Shown here: positions 51,627-63,132 of the stretch, piece by piece | How the letters are laid out: each line of letters opens with the position of its first letter | How positions within the stretch are numbered: position 1 is the stretch's first letter | NCBI GenBank assembly: GCA_048263775.1 | Contig: JBLXDU010000010.1 | Coordinates: 121,031-185,030 of the forward strand | Direction: 5' to 3' | Source of the DNA: UBA1479 sp048263775 | GTDB lineage: Bacteria; Pseudomonadota; Alphaproteobacteria; Rhodospirillales; Casp-alpha2 | Length of the DNA: 64,000 nt | The notes under the pieces: generated by a model | Told to the model about the DNA's origin: nothing | Seen by the model: only the letters and a program-made list of their open reading frames with translations | Database searches by the model: none | Position numbers and translations under genes: made by a program

Positions 51627-53023
51627 TGACCATTAGGCCGATGATTATGCCCGCTAAATTCGCACTGAAGACCTTTGCCCCGCTGATCGCGCTGTTGGCT
51701 TTCGCCGCGGCGTTGAGCGACGCCCGCCCGGCGCGCGCCGAGATCACCATCGACATCACCCGAGGCAACGTTGAACCGCTGCCCATCGCGGTCACCGACT
51801 TCGTCGGCAAATCCGGTGCAGCGGCCCGGGCCGGGCGCGAGATCGCCGGCGTGATCGCCGCCAACCTTGAACGCTCCGGTTTGTTCAAGCCGATCGACCC
51901 CAAGGCTTTCATCCAGTCGGCGGGGGCGCTCAACGCGCTGCCCCGGTTCGGTGATTGGCGCGTCATCAACGCCCAGGCCCTGGTCCAGGGGCGGACCGAG
52001 GTCGTGTCCGACGGACGGCTGCGCGTCGAATTCCGCCTGTGGGACGTGTTCTCGGAACAGCAGATGATCGGCCTTGCCTATTTCACCGTGCCGGACAACT
52101 GGCGGCGCGTGGCGCATATCATTTCTGATTCGATCTACAAGCGCATCACCGGCGAGGACGGTTATTTCGATACGCGCATCGTCTATGTCGCGGAACAGCC
52201 CAAGGACGCCAAGGGGGTCGGGCGCAACCGCCTGAACCCGTTCGGCAAGCGGCTGGCGATCATGGACCAGGATGGTGAGAACCACCGCTTCCTGACCGAC
52301 GGAACGACCCTGGTGCTGACGCCCAGGTTCTCGCCGACGTTGCAGGAAATCACCTACATGTCCTATTTCCGCAACAACCCGCGCGTCTATATCTTCAATA
52401 TCGACACGGGCCGTCAGGAAGTCCTGGGCGACTTTCCCGGCATGACCTTCGCGCCCCGGTTCTCGCCGGACGGCAAGAAGATCATCATGTCCATGGCTAA
52501 GGACGGGAACTCGGAAATCTATGTCATGGATCTGCGCACCCGCGTGGTGCGGCAGCTGACGTTCCATTCCGCCATCGATACCTCGCCCAGTTTTTCGCCC
52601 GATGCCAATCAGGTCGTGTTCAACTCCGACCGCGGCGGCAGCCAGCAGCTTTACGTGATGGACGACCGCGGCAAGAACGTGCGCCGCATCAGCTTCGGCA
52701 ACGGACGTTACGCCACGCCCGTATGGTCGCCGCGCGGCGACCTGATCGCCTTTACCAAGTTGTCGGGCGGGCGGTTCTTCATCGGCGTCATGAAGCCGGA
52801 CGGGTCGGGTGAACGGCTTTTGGCCGAAGACTTCAAGATCGAGGGGCCGACTTGGTCGCCGAACGGGCGTGTGTTGATCTTCTATCGCAAGGGCAGGTCG
52901 GAAAAGGACGGCAGCGGCGGGCAGTCGAAGCTGTGGTCCATTGACTTGACCGGGCATAACGAACGCGAGATTCCAACCCCCATGGATGCGTCCGATCCAG
53001 CGTGGTCGCCACTTATTCCCTGA
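51623..53023 (+). CDS. tolB: Tol-Pal system beta-propeller TolB
   Basis: 466 residues from the GTG at 51623 or the ATG at 51626. A signal peptide (cleavage near ARA) leads to an alpha/beta domain and a six-bladed propeller; repeats such as PRFSPDGKKI, SPSFSPDANQV and TPVWSPRGDLIAFT mark the blades. It binds Pal in the periplasm. Confidence 0.95.
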   Translation: MMTIRPMIMPAKFALKTFAPLIALLAFAAALSDARPARAEITIDITRGNVEPLPIAVTDFVGKSGAAARAGREIAGVIAANLERSGLFKPIDPKAFIQSAGALNALPRFGDWRVINAQALVQGRTEVVSDGRLRVEFRLWDVFSEQQMIGLAYFTVPDNWRRVAHIISDSIYKRITGEDGYFDTRIVYVAEQPKDAKGVGRNRLNPFGKRLAIMDQDGENHRFLTDGTTLVLTPRFSPTLQEITYMSYFRNNPRVYIFNIDTGRQEVLGDFPGMTFAPRFSPDGKKIIMSMAKDGNSEIYVMDLRTRVVRQLTFHSAIDTSPSFSPDANQVVFNSDRGGSQQLYVMDDRGKNVRRISFGNGRYATPVWSPRGDLIAFTKLSGGRFFIGVMKPDGSGERLLAEDFKIEGPTWSPNGRVLIFYRKGRSEKDGSGGQSKLWSIDLTGHNEREIPTPMDASDPAWSPLIP

Positions 53024-53156
53024 CAAGGGGAAATGTTGTGACAGTGATCATACAAAAAGACATTTCGCGCATGCAAAAATGCAGGGTCTCGGAACGCCTT
53101 TGAACTTAAAAAGTACTTGGAATCAGAACGCTTAACCGTTAATACATCACACGAAC

Positions 53157-53175
53157 GGCCTTTTTTTATAAGGCC
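53157..53175 (+). terminator. palindromic hairpin between tolB and pal
   Basis: GGCCTT (53157-53162) pairs with AAGGCC (53170-53175) around a T-rich loop. The 221 bases between tolB and pal also contain A+T-rich DNA but no convincing gene. The hairpin could attenuate tolB read-through. Weak, since no T tract follows. Confidence 0.3.
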
Positions 53176-53244
53176 AAGCAGAATTCACCGTCGGCAGCCC
53201 CGGCGGATTTGCAATGCACTAAAACCCGACAAATGGGGGATTAC

Positions 53245-53745
53245 ATGCGCTTTAAAGTTCTCGGAATGGTCGCCGCTCTTGCCTTGGCAGTTTCGGCCTG
53301 CGAATCCACGTCAGGATCGGGCGCCGGCGCCTCCGGTTCTGGCCAGTCGATCACACCGCTGCCGGCCGCCGCGCCGCTGGCTCTGAAAGATCAGTTCGTC
53401 GTTGACGTCGGTGATCGGGTGTTCTTCTCGTTCGACCGCTTCGATGTCGAGCAGGACCAGAAGAAGGTCCTGGACGTCCAGGCCGCCTGGCTCAAGAAGT
53501 ACAGCTCCGTGACGGTTACGATCGAAGGCCATGCCGACGAACGCGGCACGCGGGAATACAACTTGGCGCTCGGCGAACGCCGCGCCAATGCGGTGAAAGA
53601 ATATCTGATCTATCTCGGCATCGACGCCAAACGGATCAAGACTGTCTCCTACGGTGAAGAACGCCCCGTGGCGCTCGGCTCCGACGAAACCGCCTGGTCG
53701 CAGAACCGCCGTGGCGTGACCGTCGTGACGGGCCCCGGCTCCTGA
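53245..53745 (+). CDS. pal: peptidoglycan-associated lipoprotein Pal
   Basis: 166 residues from the ATG at 53245. The lipobox LAVSAC has its lipidated Cys near residue 19. A Ser/Gly-rich linker precedes the OmpA domain with GHADERGTREYNLALGERRA, the peptidoglycan-binding motif. Outer-membrane anchor of the Tol-Pal complex. A strong terminator follows. Confidence 0.96.
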   Translation: MRFKVLGMVAALALAVSACESTSGSGAGASGSGQSITPLPAAAPLALKDQFVVDVGDRVFFSFDRFDVEQDQKKVLDVQAAWLKKYSSVTVTIEGHADERGTREYNLALGERRANAVKEYLIYLGIDAKRIKTVSYGEERPVALGSDETAWSQNRRGVTVVTGPGS

Positions 53746-53774
53746 CCTTCGGGTTGACCGTCTAGCGTTTCTAG

Positions 53775-53822
53775 GGCGCTTGTCCGGCCGCGGATTGCGG
53801 TATGGGCAAGCGCCTTAGTTTT
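53775..53822 (+). terminator. rho-independent terminator after pal
   Basis: GGCGCTTG (53775-53782) pairs with CAAGCGCC (53807-53814), with a long loop that contains GGCCGCGG, and is followed by TTAGTTTT. It separates pal from cpoB. Confidence 0.7.
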
Positions 53823-53927
53823 GCCTAAAATTCCTGGGATTACGGGCATTCAGCCTGCGGACGCGAAACCGATGTTTCGGATTGCCGCGCCCGTTTCAAC
53901 CGCGACAACAGGGACACTCGAATTCCC

Positions 53928-55049
53928 ATGCGTCTGATGACATTCCCGACCGCGCTGACCTCGCTCTGCCTTGCCGCCGTTCTGACCGCCGCCGTTCCGG
54001 CCCGGGCCCAGGACGCGCAGGCCCTGTCGCAGCGCCTCGAACGGCTGGAACGGGATATCCAGACCTTGTCGAAAATGGTCGTTCGCGGCCCGGGTGCCGT
54101 GCCCGCCGCCGACCTTTCGGCCGCCGCCAAACCGGTTGAGCCGATGCCCAACCTGCCGCAAAACGCCGTGGCGCGCATTGGCGTGCGGCTTGATACGCTG
54201 GAAACCGAACTGCGTGACGTGACCGGGCGGATCGAGGAAATGACCTACAACGTGGATCAACTGACGGCACGGGTCGATCGCTTGGTCACCGATGTGGATT
54301 TCCGCCTGTCCGGGCTGGAACAGCAGGGCCGGGTGCCGGGGGCTTCCTCGGCCATGCAGCCGGGTGCGGCCGGGCCCCAGGCCAACGCGGCGCCGACGCC
54401 GGGCGAGGTCCGCATCATCGGCCGTCCCGCGGGTACCCTGGGTCAGATCGATCCCAATCTCGTCAAATCCGATGCTTCGCCGGCCGAACCGGGGGCCGCC
54501 AAGGCCGCCCCGTCGGGCGTTGGCGGACCGGTTCAGGCCGCCCCCATGCCGGCACCGGCCGGAGCCCCCAACCCGGCCGCCGTCACCCGCGTTCAGGCGC
54601 CGCAACAGACTGCGTCCGTGCCCCAGTCCAGCGCGGCACAGGGCCCGGTGCTGCCGGACGGCACCGCCGAGGAACAGTACAAATTCGCCTTCGACTTGTT
54701 GCGCAAGCATCAGTTCGATCAGGCGGAAGCGGCCTTCAAGGAATTCCTGGGCAAGCACGACGGCAGCGGTCTTTCGAGCAACGCGCGCTATTGGCTGGGT
54801 GAAACCCATTACGCGCGGGCCGAATACGTGAAGGCGGCCGAAGTCTTCCTTCAGGGGTTCGAAAAGGACCCCAAAGGCGGCAAGGCACCGGACAGCCTGC
54901 TGAAGCTGGCCATGTCGCTGGGTCAACTGGGCCAGAACAATGAAGGCTGTGCGGCCATCGACAAGCTTTTCGCCGATTTCCCCAATGCCAATAGCTCCCT
55001 CAAGCGCACGGCCACCCGCCAACAGCGGCAGATGAACTGCAAGCAGTGA
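53928..55049 (+). CDS. cpoB: cell division coordinator CpoB / YbgF
   Basis: 373 residues. A signal peptide ends near VPARAQ. A coiled coil with heptads (LSQRLERLERDIQTL and VARIGVRLDTLETEL) precedes a long Ala/Pro-rich linker. The carboxyl TPR domain (about 245-365) has EEQYKFAFDLLRKHQFDQAEAAFKEF and later repeats. CpoB coordinates PBP1B and Tol during constriction. Confidence 0.94.
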   Translation: MRLMTFPTALTSLCLAAVLTAAVPARAQDAQALSQRLERLERDIQTLSKMVVRGPGAVPAADLSAAAKPVEPMPNLPQNAVARIGVRLDTLETELRDVTGRIEEMTYNVDQLTARVDRLVTDVDFRLSGLEQQGRVPGASSAMQPGAAGPQANAAPTPGEVRIIGRPAGTLGQIDPNLVKSDASPAEPGAAKAAPSGVGGPVQAAPMPAPAGAPNPAAVTRVQAPQQTASVPQSSAAQGPVLPDGTAEEQYKFAFDLLRKHQFDQAEAAFKEFLGKHDGSGLSSNARYWLGETHYARAEYVKAAEVFLQGFEKDPKGGKAPDSLLKLAMSLGQLGQNNEGCAAIDKLFADFPNANSSLKRTATRQQRQMNCKQ

Positions 55050-55116
55050 TCGGCCCGGCCTGACGCCGCGCCAGGGTTCACGGGCCTGCGCCCTCTGGAG
55101 ACCGCCCGGACGGCAG

Positions 55117-56436
55117 ATGATGACGGCGACCGCCCATCCTTTATCAAGCGATCCCTCCGACGGCCTTGGCCGCCGGTTTGCCCGGGCGATGGACCATTTC
55201 GGCCCGTTCGAGGCCGACCCGCATCTGGCTGTTGCCGTTTCCGGGGGGGCGGACAGCACGGCCCTGGCCTTGCTGGCCCGCGCATGGGCGGCGGACCGGG
55301 ACGGGCGGGTGACGGCGCTGATCGTCGATCATGGGCTGCGGGAGGGCTCGGCGTCGGAAGCGGCGGGGACGGCGGCGCGTCTCAAATCCTTCGGCATCGC
55401 GGTGCATATCCTGACCTGGGATGGGGCCAAGCCGGCAGCGGCGGTGCAGGCGGTGGCGCGGTCGGCGCGCTACGGGCTGTTGCGGAATTGGTGCCGGACC
55501 GCCGGGGTGCTGCATCTTCTGGTCGGGCATCACGGCGATGATCAGGCGGAAACCCATTTGATGCGGCAAAGCCGGGGCGGCGGCTTCGGCGCCGCGGGGA
55601 TGAGCGCCCTGGTGACCTTTCCCGAAGTGCGCTTGCTGCGCCCGCTTCTCGGGATCCACCGTGGTGAACTGACGGCTTATCTCGCGGCGAAGGGCGTCCC
55701 CTGGATTGAAGACCCCTCCAATGCCAATACTGATTTCGAACGGGTGCGCACGCGGCAGCGCCTTGCAGGTGATGCGGGGTTGGCAGACCGCGCCCTTGCG
55801 GACACGCATGCGGCGGGGGCGGCGCGTAAGGTGCTTGAGGGTGCGGTCAACCGGGCGCTCGCGGAAACCGTTTCCCTGTATCCCCTCGGCTTTGCGTACC
55901 TCGACCGCCGGACATTCTCTGGCCTGCCCCCCGATGTGGCGGCGCGTCTGGCCGCCCGGCTGGCGCAGGTTTTGGGCGGTGCCGATCATGCTCCCCCGGT
56001 GGCGCGGGCGGACCGCCTGGCCCGTCGCATCGCGAAGGACGGGGGCTTTCCCGGCGCCAGCCTGGGCCGCTGCCGGTTCCTGGCGGAACAGGCCGGGCGC
56101 ATCCTTGTTTGCCGTGATGGGCGCGGGTTGCCTGAGCCCGTGGTGGCCGACGCGGGGCGCGTGGCCGGTTGGGACGGCCGTTTCATCATCGATCTGCCGG
56201 CGGGTATCCCCCCGGGAGCGGTTGTCGCCCCCCTGGGGGCCGAGGGCTGGCGACAAATTCCAAAGGGTATGCGCCGGGTATCCGGGGTTCCCGCCACTGC
56301 CGCGCGCACGTTGCCGGCCCTGTTCGAAAACGGTATTCTCCTGGCCCATGCGGTTCCCGGCGGCGACGCGGAGGAGTTCTCCATCCGCTTCCGGGCAAAA
56401 AATACCTTGGGCTTTAACGGGTTTTGTATTGCGTGA
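55117..56436 (+). CDS. tilS: tRNA(Ile)-lysidine synthetase TilS
   Basis: 439 residues. It modifies C34 of tRNA-Ile2 to lysidine with ATP and lysine. VAVSGGADSTALAL is the PP-loop; GHHGDDQAETHLMR and WIEDPSNANTDFERVRTR are TilS signatures. The carboxyl third is divergent. A second ATG at 55120 is an equal start. ftsH follows after 106 bases. Confidence 0.93.
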   Translation: MMTATAHPLSSDPSDGLGRRFARAMDHFGPFEADPHLAVAVSGGADSTALALLARAWAADRDGRVTALIVDHGLREGSASEAAGTAARLKSFGIAVHILTWDGAKPAAAVQAVARSARYGLLRNWCRTAGVLHLLVGHHGDDQAETHLMRQSRGGGFGAAGMSALVTFPEVRLLRPLLGIHRGELTAYLAAKGVPWIEDPSNANTDFERVRTRQRLAGDAGLADRALADTHAAGAARKVLEGAVNRALAETVSLYPLGFAYLDRRTFSGLPPDVAARLAARLAQVLGGADHAPPVARADRLARRIAKDGGFPGASLGRCRFLAEQAGRILVCRDGRGLPEPVVADAGRVAGWDGRFIIDLPAGIPPGAVVAPLGAEGWRQIPKGMRRVSGVPATAARTLPALFENGILLAHAVPGGDAEEFSIRFRAKNTLGFNGFCIA

Positions 56437-56455
56437 GGGTTTCGGAGTACTATCT
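56428..56455 (+). promoter_or_regulatory. weak candidate RpoH-type promoter of ftsH
   Basis: ATTG (56428-56431) and ACTATCT (56449-56455), 17 bases apart, resemble the CTTG/CYTATNT heat-shock pattern found upstream of hsp20. It overlaps the end of tilS. Low confidence because the first box is not CTTG. Confidence 0.3.
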
Positions 56456-56542
56456 CTGAAAGAAGGGCCCTGTGGGCGCTGCATGCGGCGTCGATACGTC
56501 GTCCCTGCGGCCTTCGTCCAACCTCTTAAAAGGACTTAATCG

Positions 56543-58476
<1,934 letters not shown>

Positions 58477-58480
<4 letters not shown>

Positions 58481-59331
58481 CCGCGACCGTTTCGGCGGCG
58501 CCGTCGTTCGCGGGCCTGGCCCTCGACCGACCGCGCCTGATGGCGGTCATCAACGCCACCCCTGACAGCTTTTCCGATGGTGGAGAAGCCTTCGCCGTTG
58601 AGGACGCGGTGTGCCGCGGCCGTGCCTTCCTGGCCGAAGGTGCGGACATCCTGGACATCGGCGGCGAGTCGACCCGCCCCGGGGCCGAGCCGGTCCCGGT
58701 GGCAGAGGAAATCCGCCGCGTCGTGCCCGTGATCGAGGCACTGGCCGCCGAGGGAGCGCTGATTTCCATCGACAGTCGTCGCGCCGAAGTCATGCGTGCC
58801 GCGGTAAAAGCGGGGGCCCGCATCATCAACGACGTGTCGGCGCTTACCGGGGAGGGAGCCCTGGATACGGCGGCCGACCTGGGCATGCCGGTGATCCTCA
58901 TGCACATGCAGGGCGAGCCCGGGACCATGCAGGACAACCCCACTTATGGTGACGTTGTGGCCGAGGTGCGGGGCGGCCTTCTGGCCCGCGCCCAGGCTTG
59001 CCGGGAGGCAGGAATTGCCGCTCAGGACATTGCGCTCGACCCCGGCATCGGTTTCGGCAAGACCGTGGCGCATAATCTTTCCTTGCTCGCCCATCTGGAC
59101 GGTCTGACGGCGACCGGCCACCCCGTGGTGCTGGGCGTGTCCCGTAAAAGCTATATCGCCAAGATCGACCGCGACGTGCCGCCCGGTGAACGGGTCGCGG
59201 GTTCTGTCGCCACGGCGCTGGCCGCCTGGGACCAGGGGGTGCGCATCTTCCGGGTCCATGATGTCGCCGAACATCGCCAGGCTTTGGCCGTTTACGGCGC
59301 TATTGCGGAGGCCGGCGGGAAGGGTTCATAA
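58477..59331 (+). CDS. folP: dihydropteroate synthase
   Basis: 284 residues from a GTG at 58477. LMAVINATPDSFSDGGE and DIGGESTRPGA are the pyrophosphate/pterin-binding loops; GVSRKSYIAK is the conserved p-ABA/PP binding end. Target of sulfonamides; catalyses the pterin-pABA step of folate synthesis. Coupled to ftsH. Confidence 0.95.
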
Positions 59332-59368
59332 GGAGCCTGTTAACCAACGCTTTGGTACAAATCGAGCC

Positions 59369-60718
59369 ATGACACGCAAACTGTTCGGCACCGACGGCAT
59401 CCGCGGCACCGCAAATTCAGACCCCATGAACGCCGAAACGGCGTTGAAGGTCGGGATGGCGGCGGGCGCGCAGTTCATTCGCGGCGACCATCGCCATCGC
59501 GTGGTGATCGGCAAGGACACGCGGCTGTCGGGCTATCTGCTGGAACCGGCGCTGGTCGCCGGGTTCGTCTCCGTCGGCATGGACGTGATCATCGTCGGTC
59601 CAATCCCGACCCCGGCCATCGCCATGTTGACGCAGTCGCTGCGCGCCGATCTGGGCGTCATGTTGTCGGCCTCGCATAACCCTTACCACGACAACGGCAT
59701 CAAACTGTTCGGGCCCGACGGCTACAAGCTGTCGGACGACATCGAGATCGAGATCGAGGCCCGCATGGCCGGTGACCTGTCCGCGGATCTGGCATCGTCG
59801 GACAAACTGGGCCGGACTTGGCGTCTGGACAGTGCGCGCGGACGTTACAACGATTACGTAAAACGCACTTTCCCGCGGGAACATACCCTCGACGGGCTTA
59901 AGGTCGTGCTCGACTGCGCCAACGGCGCGGCCTACCGCGTGGCACCTGAGGTGCTGTGGGAACTGGGTGCGGATGTCGTTACCATCGGTGTCGATCCCGA
60001 TGGCTTCAACATCAACAAAGACTGCGGGTCGACCAATACGGAGGCCATGCAGTCCCAGACCCTGGCCCACGGCGCTGACCTTGGCATCGCGCTCGACGGT
60101 GACGCGGATCGGGTTCTTGTCTGCGACGAAAAGGGCGACATGGTCGATGGCGACCAGATCCTGGGTCTGGTTGCGCGCAACTGGCTGGAACGCGGTATCC
60201 TGAAGGGCGGCGGCGTGGTCGCCACGGTGATGTCCAATCTGGGACTGGAACGCTTTCTCAACGATCTGGGGTTGGGCTTGGAGCGCACCCAGGTCGGTGA
60301 CCGATATGTGGTTGAACACATGCGCGCCAAGGGCTTCAACTTGGGTGGCGAACAATCGGGCCATATCATCTTGGGTGATTATTCGACGACCGGTGACGGT
60401 CTGATCGCCGCCCTGCAGGTTCTGTCCGTGGTCAAAAAATCGGGCAGGCGGGCGAGCGAGGTTTGCCGCCCGTTTGAACCCATGCCGCAGCTATTGAAGA
60501 ACGTTCGTTTCGATGGGGTCTCGCCGCTTGACGCCGCGACGGTTCAGGATGCGATCAAGGACGCCCATGCGATGCTGAAGGACAAGGGGCGCCTTCTGGT
60601 GCGCCCGTCGGGTACGGAGCCGCTGGTCCGCGTCATGGCAGAGGGCGAGGACGATGTGCTCATCACCCGGGTGGTGGACGAACTGATCACCGTCCTGGAA
60701 ACGGAAGTTCGGACCTAA
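59369..60718 (+). CDS. glmM: phosphoglucosamine mutase
   Basis: 449 residues from the ATG at 59369. It interconverts glucosamine-6-P and glucosamine-1-P for cell-wall precursors. FGTDGIRG is near the start, VMLSASHNPYHDNGIK has the phosphoserine, DGDADRV is the metal loop and RPSGTEPLVRVM the phosphate-binding end. The conserved folP-glmM order is seen. Confidence 0.96.
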   Translation: MTRKLFGTDGIRGTANSDPMNAETALKVGMAAGAQFIRGDHRHRVVIGKDTRLSGYLLEPALVAGFVSVGMDVIIVGPIPTPAIAMLTQSLRADLGVMLSASHNPYHDNGIKLFGPDGYKLSDDIEIEIEARMAGDLSADLASSDKLGRTWRLDSARGRYNDYVKRTFPREHTLDGLKVVLDCANGAAYRVAPEVLWELGADVVTIGVDPDGFNINKDCGSTNTEAMQSQTLAHGADLGIALDGDADRVLVCDEKGDMVDGDQILGLVARNWLERGILKGGGVVATVMSNLGLERFLNDLGLGLERTQVGDRYVVEHMRAKGFNLGGEQSGHIILGDYSTTGDGLIAALQVLSVVKKSGRRASEVCRPFEPMPQLLKNVRFDGVSPLDAATVQDAIKDAHAMLKDKGRLLVRPSGTEPLVRVMAEGEDDVLITRVVDELITVLETEVRT

Positions 60719-60722
60719 TTCC

Positions 60723-61538
60723 ATGCAAGCCAAGGGCCGTGTCCTGATTATTGCCGGTTCGGATTCCGGCGGTGGTGCGGGCATTCAGGCGGACATCAAG
60801 ACGGTGTCGGCGCTGGGCGGCTACGCCATGACCGCGATCACTGCGTTGACCGCCCAGAACACCTTGGGCGTCACGGGGATCCAGGCCGTACCGGCCGACT
60901 TTGTCGCCCAGCAGATCCGCGCGGTGATGGAAGACCTGGGCGCCGACTGCATCAAGATCGGCATGTTGCACCGGGCCGAGGTTGTTCTGGCCGTCGCCGA
61001 TGCTCTGGCTGAAACGGCGGCCGACATCCCGATCGTTCTGGATACGGTAATGATCGCAAAGGGCGGTCATGCGCTTTTGGACGATGATGCCGTTGATGCC
61101 ATCAAGACCCGGCTGCTGCCGGGGGCGGCCCTGGTCACGCCCAACCTGCCCGAGGCCGAGGCGCTTACGGGTCTGCCCGTGCGAACGGTCGAGGACATGA
61201 TGGACGCGGGCGAGGATATTCTGGCGTTGGGTGCCAAGGCCGCGCTGATGAAGGGCGGACATTTGGAAGGGAACCAGGTGACGGACCTTCTGGTCATGGG
61301 CACGGACTGCGTGGGCTGGGAGCATCCCCGCATCGACACGCCCCATACCCACGGCACGGGCTGTACGCTGGCCAGCGCCTGTGCGACCGGGATCGCCCAG
61401 GGGTTGGACCTGATCGACGCCGTCGCCCGTGCCCATGCCTATGTAGCGGAGGCGATCCGCACCGCGCCCGGCCTGGGCCAGGGGCATGGACCCTTGAACC
61501 ACGGGTTCACGGTCATGCCTTTTGATCCGAAAAACTAG
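60723..61538 (+). CDS. thiD: hydroxymethylpyrimidine / phosphomethylpyrimidine kinase ThiD
   Basis: 271 residues. ADSGGGAGIQADIKT-like sequence (GSDSGGGAGIQAD) near residue 10 binds HMP, and HTHGTGCTLASACAT is the anion-hole end. It makes HMP-PP for ThiE at 41.2 kb. It starts four bases after glmM and is convergent with the MocR gene after eight bases. Confidence 0.94.
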   Translation: MQAKGRVLIIAGSDSGGGAGIQADIKTVSALGGYAMTAITALTAQNTLGVTGIQAVPADFVAQQIRAVMEDLGADCIKIGMLHRAEVVLAVADALAETAADIPIVLDTVMIAKGGHALLDDDAVDAIKTRLLPGAALVTPNLPEAEALTGLPVRTVEDMMDAGEDILALGAKAALMKGGHLEGNQVTDLLVMGTDCVGWEHPRIDTPHTHGTGCTLASACATGIAQGLDLIDAVARAHAYVAEAIRTAPGLGQGHGPLNHGFTVMPFDPKN

Positions 61539-61546
61539 CTGATTGC

Positions 61547-63013
61547 TCAGACGTAGGTCGGTTCGGCCGTGTGGCTGGTTGCGCCGGCCACCTCGGCAAT
61601 GATGCCAAGTGCCCGTTCCAGGCGTTGGCGGTCCTGCTCGGCGCCAAGACAGATACGAACATGCGGTCGGTCGGGGCGGTGGCGTTCGTCCATGACAAAG
61701 GCGTTGCCGGGGGTCACGGACACGCCGCGTTCCAGCAGCCGGGTGCGGAACTCGGGTCCGGTGAACCCCTGGGGCACCGGCAGCCAGGCATGCAGCGAGC
61801 GCGGGTGGGTGCGCAGGTCAAGGTGACCCAGGCGGCGGACCAGTTCCTTCTGGCGGCTTTCGACTTCGCGGCGCTGCTGAGCCATCATCTCGTCGGCTTC
61901 GCCGCCACGAATCATCTCGCTGGCGATCTCGACGGCCAGCGGCGAGGCCATCAGGGTTGAAGAGCGCAAGGCGTTCACGAACGATGCCATGAGGCCCTGG
62001 GGGACCAGGACATAGCCGACGCGCAAGCCCGGTGACACGGCCTTGGACAGGCTGGTCACATAGACGGTGACGTCCGGTGCGATGCTATGAACGCGAGGCG
62101 GGGCGTCGTCGACAAGAAAGCCGTAGACATCGTCCTCGATCACGAACACGCCGTGCTTCCGGGCGATCTCGGCGATCTGGCGGCGACGGTCTTCCGGCAT
62201 GATGCTTGCCGTCGGGTTCTGCAACGTCGGCAGCAGATAGAGCAGGCGGGGTGCCCGTTCGCGGCAGGCCTGCTCGAAAGCGTCCGGAATCAGGCCGTGC
62301 TCATCCATCGCCAAGCCTTCGACCCGCAGGCCGAGCGGCGCCGCCGTCACCTTGACCCCGGGCCAACTCAATGCTTCGGCGACGATCAGGTCGCCCGGTT
62401 TGGCCAAGGCCATCAGCGCCGTCTGGGTCGCGGCCTGCGCTCCCGGCGCAATCAGGATATCTTCGGCGCGGGCATTCACCCCCAGGCCGGTCAGCCATTC
62501 CGCACTTGCTTCGAGATGCGGGCGCAGGCCGTTGTGCGCCTGATAGCGGGAAACCGCTTCCCACACTGCTTCGTGGTTGACGCGGGCGATGGCGCGTTGG
62601 GTCATGGCGCCGACACCCACGGTCACGGGGTAGTTGGAGGCAAGTTCAAGCCCTTCCGAACCCATGAAGTCCGTGCCGTACATGGCGTTGTACGGGGAGG
62701 CGACCAAATCAACACTGTTGCGCAACGCGTCGATGTTATCGTTCAGGGACGGCGCCGGGATGCGGTCGGCGGGGGCGGTGATGAAGGTACCGCGCCCGAC
62801 CTCGCCACGGGCCAGACCACTGCGTTCTAATTCCTGATAGGCGCGGGTCACGGTGCCGAGCGTCACGCCCAGGTCATAGGCCAGGTTGCGTTGCGGCGGA
62901 AGCTTGGTGCCCGGTGTCAGATCACCTGTTTCCAAGGCGTCGACGATGGCGTCGACGATCGCTTGGTACTTGGGGCCGGCACGGCCGCGCAGCTCAGGCA
63001 TCCAGATTGTCAT
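61547..63013 (-). CDS. MocR-family regulator (GntR winged helix fused to aminotransferase-like domain)
   Basis: 488 residues. The GntR winged helix (about 10-80) includes LPPQRNLAYDLGVTLGTVTRAYQEL. The fold-type I PLP domain (about 110-480) keeps the PLP lysine in VTSLSKAVSPGLRVGY. These proteins sense PLP or amino-acid derivatives; PdxR and GabR are examples. Divergent from the dehydratase gene, with repeated ATTGTAT elements between. Confidence 0.92.
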   Translation of the reverse strand: MTIWMPELRGRAGPKYQAIVDAIVDALETGDLTPGTKLPPQRNLAYDLGVTLGTVTRAYQELERSGLARGEVGRGTFITAPADRIPAPSLNDNIDALRNSVDLVASPYNAMYGTDFMGSEGLELASNYPVTVGVGAMTQRAIARVNHEAVWEAVSRYQAHNGLRPHLEASAEWLTGLGVNARAEDILIAPGAQAATQTALMALAKPGDLIVAEALSWPGVKVTAAPLGLRVEGLAMDEHGLIPDAFEQACRERAPRLLYLLPTLQNPTASIMPEDRRRQIAEIARKHGVFVIEDDVYGFLVDDAPPRVHSIAPDVTVYVTSLSKAVSPGLRVGYVLVPQGLMASFVNALRSSTLMASPLAVEIASEMIRGGEADEMMAQQRREVESRQKELVRRLGHLDLRTHPRSLHAWLPVPQGFTGPEFRTRLLERGVSVTPGNAFVMDERHRPDRPHVRICLGAEQDRQRLERALGIIAEVAGATSHTAEPTYV

Positions 63014-63028
63014 GATGCGATTTTAAGG

Positions 63029-63068
63029 ATTGTATCGATTGTATGTCAATTGTATTGAGTTATTGTCT
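63029..63068. promoter_or_regulatory. candidate MocR operator: four ATTGTAT-like repeats
   Basis: ATTGTAT occurs at 63029-63035, 63038-63044 and 63049-63055, with ATTGTCT at 63062-63068. They lie between the divergent regulator and dehydratase starts. MocR proteins such as PdxR and GabR bind direct repeats, so this is the expected site. The spacing (9, 11, 13) is irregular. Confidence 0.55.
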
Positions 63069-63132
63069 AAATGTTCGGGGTCAATATGACATTGATGGGG
63101 AACAATAGGCGGACAATGTCGGGAGACGCTTT